A stretch of DNA of 20,365 bases from Pelargonium cotyledonis (GCA_036897625.1 JAYMTA010001366.1:1-20365), one strand, 5' to 3'; shown: positions 10,049 through 20,365, numbered from the stretch's first letter. A program made the numbers and translations. The notes: a model not told the origin generated them from the letters alone.

Positions 10049-11200
10049 AGGTCATCTATCTACTCAAATTAATATATTTACTTGTTAAATTTTATTATTG
10101 TTGTGAATTGTGATGGAATTGGTTGGTTAAAATTACGCGCAAAAGGTATGGAGTTAGGACAAGTGTGTAACGAACAGCGGTTAATTAGGCAGGCTATGTG
10201 ATGACATAAATTTTATATATACTTTCACTCGATCTCTATTACTCTTTGAGCAGCAACAACACAACAGTTTACTTTTGTATATTTGAGTAAGGTACTCACT
10301 GTGGTAATGATGATGATTTGATGGGATGTGTAAAGAGTTTCCAGATTGACGCTTTAGCTTATCATCCAAAAGTGCAACATCACAAGAGACAATGTGTGAG
10401 ATTTTGGTATAAAGATATAATACAAGTAACAAGCATGCATAAAGTACACCAAATTTCTTCTTTCTTTTTACTTTTACGCAGTGGCAGTGATATAGTTTGT
10501 GCGCGCGTGTTGTGTTCGTGTAGTGCTTAAGGTTTATCGTGTATTGCATGATTTAGGACAAATACGTTACATTTAGTAATTGCGTTATATGGTCTTAACA
10601 TGAACACAACACGATACTATTTAAACACGCTCGGTGCAAGACGTTTAACATGTTATTTAAGATTGATTACAATTATACTCTTAGTCATGATATGACTAAT
10701 TTATCATGTATGTATGTATGTTTTGAAGATTTCAACATTAATATGATACTATTACAAAATATGTGAGTTCAAAAATGATAATTTCACATTGCACGTCGTG
10801 TTTCTAAACAAACTGTTAGCTCTAACAAAATTTCATACCAGGTAAATTCATTTCTTTATATATAATTATAAAAATGAAACTCCAAAGTAAATAGGTATCT
10901 ATTGTATTTTTACAGCACAAACAAAAGAAGAGACGGAGAGAAAGTGAAACCCAGACTGTTGCAAAAAGATTTTTCCTATTACAACAAGAAAAGAAAAATG
11001 GAAATAGAAAAGTCTAAAAAAGAACATAAAATTTGATAAATAAAATAATAGAAAAAGTGAGCTGTGGAGGGACCAATAAATTGTGCTTTCCAAATTTAAA
11101 AATAAAAAAATCAATTTAAGAAGAAAAGGTTCCCCACAACCTTTTAATATTATAATTATTATTTATATTTGTGCACTTTTTAATCAAAAAGCTAAGCTGA
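10049..11200. other. AT-rich intergenic spacer, no gene seen
   Basis: Open frames here are short, low-complexity and without family resemblance. The spacer holds an inverted repeat pair (10506-10613, listed separately), a short ATGT microsatellite near 10706-10721, and purine-rich AT stretches at 10910-11060. It separates KNL1 from the COL gene leader and probably includes the COL distal promoter. Confidence 0.6.
10506..10613. repeat. 15-bp inverted repeat pair flanking 78 bp
   Basis: CGTGTTGTGTTCGTG at 10506-10520 and CATGAACACAACACG at 10599-10613 are inverted copies with one mismatch. The intervening 78 bp is AT-rich and non-coding. It may be a decayed transposon end pair or part of a larger GTGTTCGTGT-type dispersed repeat. 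No target-site duplication is obvious. Confidence 0.55.
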
Positions 11201-11219
11201 GCTTATGTTGTTGTCACAT

Positions 11220-12237
11220 TTTGCTTACACACACACAACACAATATCTATCTGTTTACACAGTTCCATCTCTTTACACACACACACACCAAAACTCCTCC
11301 TCCTCCTCCTAGGGTTTCTTAGCTTCTAATTCTTCCCCAATTTTTTTCTCCAATTTCCGTCTTCTTTGCCGGATCTTTACCTCCCTCTCTTTTACGGTAA
11401 TTTTCTTGATTTTTCTCTGCTTTTCTTTACCGAATTTACAGAGATTGTTAATTCTTGTTCTGCGTCTCATGAATTTGGTGCAGATGCTGGGGTTTGAATC
11501 TTAGTAGGATTTCTTCTTCTCCTTCTTTGTTTGTTATTTTTTGTTTTGTTTTGTTTTTCCGTCAACTCTGGAGTTTTGGTTTCATGTTTGGTGTGGGCTG
11601 GACATGAATGATTTTCTGTTTTTTTTTTTTGATATGGCTTTGATTGAAGTGTTTTTGTGGAATTGTTGTGATTTTTTTATCGTTATGATATTGATTGCCC
11701 AATTAACTATAAATTATTTTCATTAAAATTACCTGAATCAGGTATGTTTGGAAGTACTGTTGTCACTGAGAAAAACGCATAAAGTATGCATCTGTTTCTT
11801 CATTTATTACTCTTCATGATTGATTGACACAGATCTGCCCTTTTAACTGATAAAAAGCCTGTAAATTTATTACCCTTTATTGTTTTAACTGTACCTTAGA
11901 TTTTTATTTAACTGCATATTCTTTTTTTTTCTTCATATTGCTCTTCTTTTCTATGTTATTCTCTCTTCTTTTAGCTGCCAAATCCATCAAGTGATTTATT
12001 TGACAAATGAAAAAATCATACTTAAAGTTCTTTTTATTTGATACATACTAATTTATCTTGTGAAAAAACCTAAATTGGTTTCTAATTTTATTTGAAGGTT
12101 GTAAAAACACTTGGTGAGTCTCCAGATTCTTTTGTGCAAGTAAGTGATTTCTGTGGAGGAGGCTTTGAAATTGAAGAAATTATATAGCAAGTTATCTCTG
12201 CTCAAACCGGTATTGGCTAGGAAGGTTTGTGTTTAAA
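11220..12237 (+). promoter_or_regulatory. COL gene core promoter and 5' leader, probably spliced
   Basis: This region shows leader-like low-complexity sequence: AC runs at 11227-11236 and 11275-11288, a CTC run at 11294-11310, then TAGGGTTT at 11310-11317, the complement of the AAACCCTA telo-box. There are good splice signals before the ATG. A donor lies at 11397 (ACG|GTAATT) with an acceptor ending at 11483 (GGTGCAG). A strong donor CAG|GTATGT lies at 11742 with a possible acceptor ending at 12125 (TCTCCAG). If these are used, the leader has three exons, and the middle one opens with a 6-codon upstream ORF (11484-11504). From 12126 to the start codon there is no ATG. The splice structure is inferred. 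Confidence 0.45.
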
Positions 12238-15199
12238 ATGGGTTTTATATGTGATTTCTGCTCGGATCAAAGATCCATGGTCTATTGCCGGTCCGATGCC
12301 GCATGTTTGTGTCTATCCTGTGATCGAAATGTCCACTCTGCTAATGCCCTCTCCAAACGCCACTCAAGAACTCTTTTATGTGAAAGATGCAATTCACAGC
12401 CTGCACTCGTTAGATGCGCTGAAGAAAAGATATCTTTATGTCAGAACTGTGATTGGACAGGTCATGGTACCTCTACCTCTGCTTCAACACATAAGAGGCA
12501 AACAATCAATTGTTACTCTGGATGCCCCTCAGCTTCAGAACTTTCTTCAATCTGGTCATTTGTTTTAGATACTCCCGTGGCTGATTCGGCTTGTGCTCAG
12601 GAAATGGGTCTGATGAGTATCACTGAGAACGGTGACATGAATTGCTGGGGTCCTGAAGATAATATGTCCCAAGATGTTTCTGGTACAGTTGAAGTGAAAG
12701 AAGGGCGCAACACTGATAATTCTAATGGTTGGGTTGGGTCCTCTTCTGTTGCTGAACCTAACGCTGCTTCTCACAATCAAGACCAGCCAACTGGTTCCTC
12801 TAATGCTACACTTCCCAAGGTATAGTATTATTTTTTGTCATTCATTTTTATGCTGGTGTAGCTACACATTTGTACCCAGTAAGGGCGAGTGTTCTGCAGT
12901 GCACATGGGTTGTGAAATATCAATGGGCTGGGATGTTAATAAGAGATGCATTTTTCTCGTATTCAAAGAATTCTGAACTTGGTCGAAGTATAGAACCTGA
13001 CTGCTGAAGCATACCTAATTTCTGAAATTTTCATTTTCGTCACTTCTAGATTTTTGTTCTAACTTTTGTTTAAAAAATTGTTATATCAAATGATTTTTTT
13101 TAAGAACCTTTGTGTATTATCAAAATGCAGTTGTGCAGTTCTGAAACTGAAGGTCCTGGGTTCTGTGACGATGATCTCTACGGGGACTTCAATATGGATG
13201 AAGTAGATTTGAGTATCGAAAACTATGAAGAACTGTTTGGTCATGCTCTTACTCACTCAGAACAGCTTCTTGAGAATGGTGGAATATCTAGCTTGTTTGG
13301 GATGAAGAAAATGTCAGCTGCTATTTCCAATCGTAATGGTGCAGTTGCTGCTGAGGTCTCTAATCTTGCTCCTTTATTATTTTTATTTTTCAAATAATAT
13401 TATTTCCATTAACAAACATTTCATTTTTTTGGTTATGGTATTGGTCTTAATTTATGTGGGAAATATGCTCATTTTGTGGGTGTGTAGTAGGTTTATTTAA
13501 GATGCTACGGTAGACATGGAATACTACGGGGAATCAATGTAGAGTATGGCATCAAATTATTAGACTGCTTGTTCTATTTTTCTTGCTTTTGGAAATTATC
13601 TATAATTTTATTTATATGTTTTAGTGTTAGCACTAGACAGTGATTTGTAGCTATAGTGATAATCAGGATGAAGAAGACAAGTTTTTCATGTTAAGCAGTC
13701 TGCATAGTTAGTTGTGATTGTTGCTGTAAATTTGCAAGTGGATGGTTAGCATCTTTTCTAAAATTGGCACATTCTTTGTGTAGATGAATGTCAAGATTGG
13801 ATATGGTTAAATTAGAGGGGTGAAGAAACTATTTGGAATGGTTAATGTATTCTTGATGTGGTTTGTTTACCTGAGACTTCACTAACAGAGATTTTGAATT
13901 CATGTGAGAGGAACAAAGGATATTTGATGCCGGAATGAAATTGTAGAGAGATGCCACAGATGGCTAGTATACTTTACTAGTACAATTAGGGGTTAACCTT
14001 TGGTGGTGACCAGTCTTGCCGCATTCCTAATCTGATGCATTTACTTTCAAACTGGGAGATTCTTAGTTTCTGTTCTAACTGATGTAGGAATTGATCATTT
14101 TGCGGACACGTTCATTTGAAATGCATCTTGAGAGTTTTTATATGGAATATTTTTTACAATATATATGGTACATTTGAAAGTATGGATGAGCATATCAAAT
14201 TTGCTTCAAGTGTTTCTTTTGTGTCCTAGCATGCTGGAAACAATATATCTCCACTTAAGCATCTTCTTTGTACTAACATACATGTTCCAATTCCAGGGGT
14301 CATCTCTTGGACTTAATAATGTGGTGCAGCCAACGTGTAGTGCAGCATCTGCTGATTCTGTGATGAGTACCAAAACTGAACCAATTCTATGTTTTACAGC
14401 AAAGCAGTCTCATTCAAACCTCTCATTTTCTGGTGTTACTGGAGATAGTACTGCTGGAGATTATCAAGACTGTGGGGCTTCTCCAATGCTTCTCATGGGA
14501 GAGCCTCCGTGGTGTCCTCCATGCCCTGAAAGTTCCTACACAACTGCTAACCGGAGTGATGCTGTATTGCGTTACAAGGAAAAGAAGAAGAATCGCAAGT
14601 AAGTATACAACAACATAAAATACTTCAGAGTTTGAACATTATTTATATTGATTAATTTGGACCATCTTGTAGCTTCCATTGATGAATATAATCTTGACCT
14701 TTGTAAACTCCACTATTATTGTATAGATATATACCATATGCCGTTAACAAGATGGGAACTTTGGTCCTGTAATTCATATCCCCTCTCGACTGGTTTTACA
14801 ATATTGGAGTAAAAATTTCCATGTTTTACTTAAATCTCAGCCGGCCATGTAGATATGAATAAAATGATAATATGCCACAAGAATGGATGAATGCAAAGAC
14901 TAAAATACGGATTCATGTTCAATAATTTGTTGTGATAAGTAAAAATTAAGGTACATAACCAGCCAGCAATGCCTAATAGGATTACATTGTTTGTTATGGG
15001 AGTATTGCCTGCTTTTTGAACTCGCACCATTCTACCACTTACATTTGTGGTGTAAATATTGCCCTACAGATTTGAGAAGAAAGTGAGATACGCATTCCGC
15101 AAAGCTAGGGCCGATGTTAGAAGGCGCGTGAAGGGACGCTTTGTCAAAGCTGGTGATATGTATGATTATGATCCTTTGAGCCAAACCAGAAGCTGTTAA
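12238..15199 (+). CDS. COL9/COL10: CONSTANS-like B-box/CCT transcription factor, COL9/COL10 type (412 aa)
   Basis: Nuclear zinc-finger transcription regulator of the BBX group II family. Arabidopsis COL9 is known to delay flowering by lowering CO expression; the role here is inferred by family. Exons 12238-12819, 13131-13355, 14297-14598 and 15070-15199 join in frame. The first ATG is used; a GTG three codons upstream is not a plant start. B-box 1 has ligands C5, C8, C17, D20, C25, C28, H33, H42. B-box 2 has C48, C51, C60, E63 in the Asp position, C68, C71, H76, H85. [22 protein letters not shown] follows, a COL9/10-clade signature. The middle is acidic and Ser/Asn-rich. [12 protein letters not shown] precedes the CCT domain at about 358-400 ([17 protein letters not shown]...[12 protein letters not shown]). 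Exon 3/4 splits the CCT at K370, as is usual. The tail [11 protein letters not shown] resembles the clade's C terminus. Length agrees with the family. The choice between COL9 and COL10 is not resolvable here. Confidence 0.93.
12820..13130 (+). other. COL intron 1
   Basis: Runs from GTATAG to AAAATGCAG, phase 0, 311 bp. It is T-rich near the acceptor. Nothing else is recognisable. Confidence 0.8.
13356..14296 (+). other. COL intron 2
   Basis: A 941-bp phase-0 intron from GTCTCT to ATTCCAG. It is AT-rich with no coding segment of matching phase. The donor departs from GTAAGT at several positions but is the only nearby site that keeps the frame. Confidence 0.8.
14599..15069 (+). other. COL intron 3, interrupting the CCT domain
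   Basis: Runs from GTAAGT to CCCTACAG, 471 bp, splitting codon K370. No feature is seen inside. If it were retained, translation would stop at an in-frame TAA four bases into the intron. The product would then lack most of the CCT domain. Confidence 0.85.
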
Positions 15200-15870
15200 A
15201 GGTAAATTTTTAACCATGCTTAATATTCTTTCCTAGACAATATATGCTTTATTCGTGTGCAATAACATCTATGATTTATCTCAGGGGCCAAGGGTTTTCA
15301 TCGAGAGAAATATGGTGGAGGTAAAAAGGGGTTTATGACACTTCACCTATGAAGTCCTGGAGCTGAAACCTGATTCTCTAGTACCATAAAGGACGATACA
15401 TTCATGTGGACTGCCTTCTTTCTATACGAATGATCCTCGTTTCGTCTCTGTATGAGTAAGTCCACGACCAATTCTTATTCATGCAGCCGTGGAAAAGCAT
15501 GGTCCTTTAACAGCCTATAATACACCCGCCTTCATTTATCATTATGATTTATGTCAGGGATCAACCTTTGTTCTATTCCTTCGTGTCGTGCTCCGGTCAC
15601 TTATAAAATTTGGCTTCCATGGTGTGATGGTTAGCCAATCTAACTGTAGCCTGATCAGCGAAATGAGCTTGCATTTGTTATGTATAGCATGGTATCTGTA
15701 TTTGCAGTTGAGGGAATCATCAGAGAACCTGTGGTTATAATTTTGTTTCGAATGGTACAGGATATTTATGTACGCAGTTTAGAGAGATCTAGTAATTTGA
15801 TACAAGATTTTTTTGTTTCTTTGCCTTGAATGTGATAGGATCTGCTTATGTATCAATACTTTAATAAACA
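15200..15870 (+). other. COL 3' untranslated region with an intron and AATAAA
   Basis: Two bases after the TAA stop there is a donor AAAG|GTAAAT (intron from 15202), with an acceptor TTTATCTCAG ending at 15284, giving a probable 83-bp 3' UTR intron. The downstream exon then runs non-coding to a canonical AATAAA at 15863-15868. The exon junction would lie 2 nt past the stop, well inside the roughly 50-nt limit below which nonsense-mediated decay is not usually triggered. Confidence 0.6.
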
Positions 15871-16143
15871 TGTAAACGCATCATTTCTTGTATATATTGT
15901 GAAACTGTGAGTTTGTTTGAGACCAACATGGTGGTGCAGATTATATTAAGCTATATGTTGGATGTTCTCTGGTTGAAATGAATCCGTAATGAAACAGACA
16001 ATGGTTAACATGATTCTTTGATAGATGAATCCGATTACAGAGCATATTACAACGAAAATAGGTGTTTGTAAACCTTAGACACTACGTTTCTAGCAAAATT
16101 GGCCAGACCGAAATAGTAGAAAAACAATTTCTGCAGTTTCGGA
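15871..16143. other. Tail-to-tail gap between the COL and RRP15 genes
   Basis: Only about 270 bp separate the COL AATAAA from the RRP15 stop codon on the other strand. The gap must hold the COL cleavage site and the whole RRP15 3' UTR, so overlapping 3' ends are possible. No clear AATAAA on the minus strand was found here. Confidence 0.6.
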
Positions 16144-18673
16144 TCAATCATCATCATCAGAACTACTATCTTCTGACATTCTTCCAACATCATTTTCCAC
16201 ATTAGCATCCTATATAGAGATTGCGGGCGAAACCATCAATATTCAAATAATAGGTGCAATATTGGTAAATATATGCATACAAAAAACGATGATCATGTTT
16301 GGATAGGAGAAAAAAGTTATCACCTGCATTTTGTCCCAATCTTTCAACTTTGAATTTGTTAGCATGTAATTATCACGCAATGGAGCCCACGCAGGACCTC
16401 CACTGTCCGCGTTACCTGAAGTTGCCTGAGCCTGAATGAAAGAAAATGAAGTCATGAAAATGTGATTTACGTGCATGGTTTACAGATGACTAAAAGCCAA
16501 TACAAGTATTTCTCCTCAACTTCATTAAGGCTACACCCGAAATGGTCCAACAAAAGCTGATTTACATCAGAATTAGGATAAAAATTTGGGAGGAACGAAT
16601 GCTGTATAAACACTGACCTTGGTAGAAGAGTTAGCTGTTGACGATGATGTCTTGCCCAGCTCTGAAAAGAACGCCTCCTTCCTACGCTGCTTTAGAGCTG
16701 ATAGGATTGAATCAAGTGAATTAAAATTAACAAATCTAGAATACTGTTATAAGCAATCACAAGCTTAAAATCAATTATGTTACGCCACAACTGAGACTAG
16801 TAGTTAAATCATTTTAACATTCAAAAGTCAAACAAAGGCACAAAAATAAAGTCGGCCTTCCATGATCATTCTTGAGTATGATCCAAGAAATAAGTAGTGA
16901 TCCAACCACTGCTGTCTTATTATATTGGAATGCATAGGAACAACAAAAAAAAGAGATAATAAAACAAAGGTCAATGATAAGAAGTCATATACTAAAATCT
17001 ATAAGAGGATATCCAGATTAAAATATTAAAAGAATGTTTAAGTTTATAGTACATTTACTCGGACAAAACCATTTCCTCTCTAGATATGAGAAGAAATTTG
17101 GAATAAAGCATAAATTTATAAGAGAAAAGACATTAATGTAAACTTTCTATATGTCCATCGCTCTTTTGAAATTAAGATGATTAATGGCACTAAGGATATA
17201 AGTCAAGGGTAAACCCAGAGAAACTGCAATAGATCTCAATCCCCGCCCTTCAGTGAAATGCAGATGTTTACAAGATGTTTTCATTTTACAATGATCGCAC
17301 CATCAGTAACCCAAACAAATGTAAATGTTGACATATCTTTAGATAGGATCCTAGGTATTCAGCCATGGATATTTTTTTGAGTAATTTTAAACTGCCACAA
17401 TATCTCAACTTGAAATAATGATAAATGAAGAAAACAGGACATACTTTTAGCATCCTTGGACCTTAAAGGATTCAATCCTTTTTGTGCATTTTGAGCCTTG
17501 TTGACCTGATAATGAATTAAACAACAGAAGTTTCAGTCAGTAACAAAATGCAAGAAACAATGACCCAGCATAATTGACTGATAGTTCAGTTTTTTTTTCA
17601 AAGGAAAGGAATCAGATTATATCCCACAAAAGAACTTACAGCATTAAACAACTTGACCACTGAAACTCCAGCAAGACGGGCAAGACACATGGTGAACATG
17701 AACTAAGTTAGTATACGATAAATCCATTGAGTTCGGGAAAACAACTGCTATTGCAAAGTATCTCTCAACTGAGAATAAGCATGATTAATCACCTCCTTTT
17801 GTAGCAACACCAATCAGAAATTTTTCATGGGCATCCAAGTAATTAGCAATCTTCACATGCCCCTTCTCTCCAGCCTGCAACATAAATGAGCATGCAATAT
17901 AATATTGTACATTTTACCGCAATGTTTTAAGAAGAATTAGAGGCAGAATACACATACGAAGATTCATGTGCGATGAACGAAATTGAAACTAAGATATGTT
18001 TTCAAACCAAATTGGAAATGACATTATAATAAATGTTCCTGTAAAGTACCAAGTGTTTTTCTTTCTTTGCCTCCCCCTGGACCTTTCGTTCAGTTTCATC
18101 CTCAGCAAGCTTCTCAGCAACAAGTTTTTTGTGTGCAGACAATACTGGACCCTGCAAAGACAAACATTAGATAGAAATCAATGTATGAAGACAATAATTA
18201 CAAGCACCACTCGCTAGAAGCCAGCTTACAAGTGAATCATCAGATACACTCTTCTTTATGATTTTCTTGAACGCCATCCTGAATGCTCGACACCCTTCAG
18301 TAAACCTAGTAATACCGGGCTGAAGCTCATCATCTTCACCATCAGAAATGTCATTTTCTGCATCTGCATCTCGCCTATCATTTACTTCTTCTTCTTCTTC
18401 AAAGGACTTCTCATTTTCTGTTGCCTTATAATTTATCCTAGGTGCTTTTGCATCTCCAGCCACAGGGGTAGATTCATCATCATCTTCATCATCTGAGTTG
18501 TAGTCTCTTGCCCTCTTGCGGAACAATTTCTTCATCTTCCCGTCTACTTTAACCCTCTCCCTCGTGCCTTGTGGCATCCTCATATTCTTCCGTCCCTTTC
18601 CACCTTTCTTGTGCCCTACTTTCCTCTTCAGCGGGCCTTTGCCTGCTACGGGCAGGTGGGTTACCTCAACCAT
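16144..18673 (-). CDS. RRP15: Ribosomal RNA-processing protein RRP15 (8 exons, 320 aa)
   Basis: Nucleolar factor of the Rrp15p family, needed in yeast for pre-60S maturation and processing of the 27S pre-rRNA. Exons on the minus strand: 18673-18230, 18151-18050, 17874-17793, 17659-17640, 17505-17445, 16697-16618, 16431-16324, 16209-16144. All phases join and the last ends in TGA. Residues 1-56 are strongly basic (KRKVGHKKGGKGRKN), consistent with nucleolar targeting. Acidic runs follow at about 59-68 (NSDDEDDDES) and 91-116. The Rrp15p domain spans about 118-255 and contains FTEGCRAFRMAFKKIIKKS, LVAEKLAEDE, HEKFLIGVATKGVVKLFNAV, and RRKEAFFSELGK. The C-terminal part has a GGPAWAPLRDNYML motif and ends in a poly-Asp tail. 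Exon 4 is only 20 nt. Length is close to other plant RRP15 proteins. The start is the only ATG in frame before the basic N terminus in this exon. Confidence 0.93.
16698..17444 (-). other. RRP15 intron 5
   Basis: Runs on the minus strand from GTATGT to CTATCAG, 747 bp, phase 1. It is the longest coding-region intron of this gene. It is AT-rich, with no coding segment or recognisable mobile element. Confidence 0.75.
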
Positions 18674-19620
18674 ACTCTTTCTTCAAGTGTAACACAGTCC
18701 AATCCTTCACATAGATAAACAATTGGTCCCATGGAAACCACGGTTTAGAATAATCCACAAAGCAAAATGTCCTGATTATAAGTAATAGATAAAATGTCAT
18801 TCACATTATAAAATGTAAATTATAATCAGTCCCGTGGAGTAGTATACTATAAAATGTAGAGACAGCCCACATAATCATGATTACAGTATCTTAAGGACTA
18901 GACAGATAAGTTCAGATGCAAACATGCACGCAGAACCAAACTTTGCTTCATTGTGAGAATTTTAGCCATTTAACAGAAAAATTCCAAGCTCGAAAAGAGT
19001 TAAAATTCAAAACAATGCAAATGTAAACTCCAAACTAAATTTGACAGTACCCATCCATTTGTCGATGATGCAGGTCTTCAAATTGTAGCAAAATCCAATT
19101 TTGCAAAATTAATTCTCTTCTAAAGCATGGTAACAGTAACTATAGACACAGCGGTGTCCTAAACAATCATTCAAAGAACAATTCGCCAAATTTATGAGTA
19201 AAACTACAGGTCATTGTATCAGCCTATATTCCACATTCAATCAAAAACTAATTAAACAGTAATAGAAATTAGGTTACAATCGGTGCATTAGCTTAAAAAT
19301 CATCTACCAATATGTACCATTAATTTATCATACAAGCTTCATGTGAGTAAATTATTCAGAGACGCTAAGTAGTTGGAGTAACAGAGAATTTAGGTTGAAT
19401 GGAGGGGAAAAAAGAAGGTTACAGAGATAAAATTAAACGGGTAAATAATGAAGAACATACCGCTCGAATTTCACGGATTGACGGAGCAGAGATATCGGCG
19501 GCGGCTAGGGTTGCTGCTGAGGAAGGAAGGTCGTTTTTGGTAGAGATGCAATGAGCGTGCAAGGAGTATAGGAAGAGGAAGGATAGAAGAAACGAAACGA
19601 CGCGGAAGAGGGTCGTTGCG
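18674..19620 (-). promoter_or_regulatory. RRP15 5' leader, probably with a 0.8-kb leader intron and a telo-box
   Basis: On the minus strand a non-coding leader-like stretch (about 19620-19461) ends at a donor GAGCG|GTATGT (intron from 19460). It would be spliced to a short leader just before the ATG at 18673; one possible acceptor is the AG in CTTGAAG, 7-8 nt upstream of the ATG. AACCCTA at 19512-19506 (minus strand) is a telo-box, common near starts of ribosome-related genes. The 18.7-19.4 kb interior is AT-rich and holds no gene. The leader intron is inferred from signals only. Confidence 0.5.
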
Positions 19621-19692
19621 TTCGGGATATGGATGTCATTTTTTCAAAACCTTACGGGCATTTCTGTCATAAGCTTTAAATTGAATTTGGAT

Positions 19693-19716
19693 TGGGCTTC
19701 AATGCGTGTTTGGGCC
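19693..19716. promoter_or_regulatory. Two site II (TGGGCY) elements upstream of RRP15
   Basis: TGGGCT at 19693-19698 and TGGGCC at 19711-19716 match the site II consensus TGGGCY. TCP factors bind this element, and it is enriched with the telo-box in promoters of plant ribosomal-protein and ribosome-biogenesis genes. They lie about 80-200 bp upstream of the presumed RRP15 leader, the expected spacing. The match is read from sequence; function is inferred. Confidence 0.6.
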
Positions 19717-19719
19717 CTT

Positions 19720-20365
19720 GTTATTTGCTTTTACCAAAATAGTGAGAGCAATTGGATCAGTTATTGACAATCAATCTGAGTCCTCCGTATGTTATTGTCA
19801 TTCCTTCAAATATATGGATTTTACAAACATACCCTTAGGACAAGACATGTGTGATAATTTTTTAAGGTTTAAAGTTCAAACATATAATAGTTTAGAAAAT
19901 AAATGAAGTTATTGGATTGTTAAAACACCAATTTTGGTCTTTAAACTTTTTTAACACCGTCTGCATGGAAATTCAAATCTGAAAACTTAAGGAAAATTTG
20001 AAATGCTTAAACCACTTAACTCAATCTATCTTAAAGATCAATTAAGAGTTTTAGAAGAATATGAAAAAAAAAGAGCTTAAACTAGAAGTCACCTATAAAA
20101 ATTCTAGCAACGTCTGGTTAGAAAATCTAGTTTAAAATTCAACGTATAACGAATATGAATAAGCCAATATTTAAGTATTCGATTTTTCGTTTTGACACAT
20201 ATTTTAACATGAAATGTATAGCGAACATAAGTAATGAGATAATTAGTTGTAAATATAAAAGTGTAAAGCTGTAATATCGTAGGGAATATAATGTTCTTAT
20301 TTAGGCTCAATGTTTTTAGGGTTAATTGTTTTCAGGTCCCCTGTACTGACATTTTTTTTAGACTT
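19720..20365. other. AT-rich spacer to the right edge, no gene seen
   Basis: No open frame here resembles a protein family. Short segments near 19928-19950 ('ccaattttggtctttaaactttt') and 20320-20348 ('ggttaattgttttcaggtcccc') resemble the style of the foldback repeat at 9857-10048. They may be decayed relatives or the edge of an element that continues beyond the window. Confidence 0.5.

Noticed and set aside
10181..10549. 122-codon minus-strand open frame in the spacer
   Set aside because: Composition is low-complexity (Tyr/His/Lys/Cys runs) with no domain, splice context or family resemblance.
10706..10721. ATGT microsatellite as a CRISPR or structured repeat
   Set aside because: It is a simple short tandem repeat with no spacers; nothing CRISPR-like occurs in this plant sequence.
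12229..12237. Upstream start three codons before the COL ATG
   Set aside because: The codon is GTG. The ATG at 12238 starts the canonical MGFICDFC sequence.
12227..12568. Plus-strand open frame overlapping COL exon 1
   Set aside because: Out of frame with the two clear B-boxes; no ATG at the expected place and no homology seen.
15449..15485. Possible second 3' UTR intron in COL (GTAAGT ... CATGCAG)
   Set aside because: It would be only about 35 bp, below the practical minimum for a plant intron.

Overview
The window is nuclear DNA from a flowering plant, most likely a eudicot. The evidence is AT-rich spacers, short GT-AG introns with T-rich acceptors, three genes of plant-typical architecture, and the end of a Stowaway-type MITE at the left edge. 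Assignment to asterids is only an impression. I see no bacterial, viral or organellar sequence.

There are three protein-coding genes. All were assembled by hand from exons whose reading frames join exactly at splice sites. (1) Positions 434-8892, plus strand: a 16-exon gene of about 1371 residues encoding the kinetochore scaffold KNL1/Spc105. It has an N-terminal RVSF phosphatase-docking motif, a long disordered middle, and coiled-coil and RWD regions at the C terminus. (2) Positions 12238-15199, plus strand: a 4-exon gene of 412 residues encoding a CONSTANS-like transcription factor of the COL9/COL10 (BBX7/BBX8) type, with two B-boxes and a CCT domain. It has a long, probably spliced 5' leader and a probable intron just after the stop codon. 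(3) Positions 16144-18673, minus strand: an 8-exon gene of 320 residues encoding the 60S ribosome-biogenesis protein RRP15. It includes a 20-nt microexon. Its 5' leader is probably split by an intron of about 0.8 kb, and its promoter carries two site II elements and a telo-box.

Layout: MITE end and KNL1 promoter (1-433); KNL1 (434 to about 9.2 kb); a repeat-derived spacer with no convincing gene (about 9.2-11.2 kb); COL leader, gene and 3' UTR (about 11.2-15.9 kb); a short tail-to-tail gap; RRP15 on the opposite strand (about 16.1-19.6 kb); and an AT-rich spacer to the right edge.

The three genes do not form a pathway and each is regulated on its own. KNL1 has an E2F-type site fitting S/G2 expression. 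RRP15 has growth-type promoter elements. The COL gene belongs to the photoperiod/light-signalling family. I found no convincing undescribed system. The most useful observations are the GC-AG first intron of KNL1, the RRP15 microexon, the COL intron beside the stop codon, and the regulatory motifs. Exon boundaries are inferred without transcripts.
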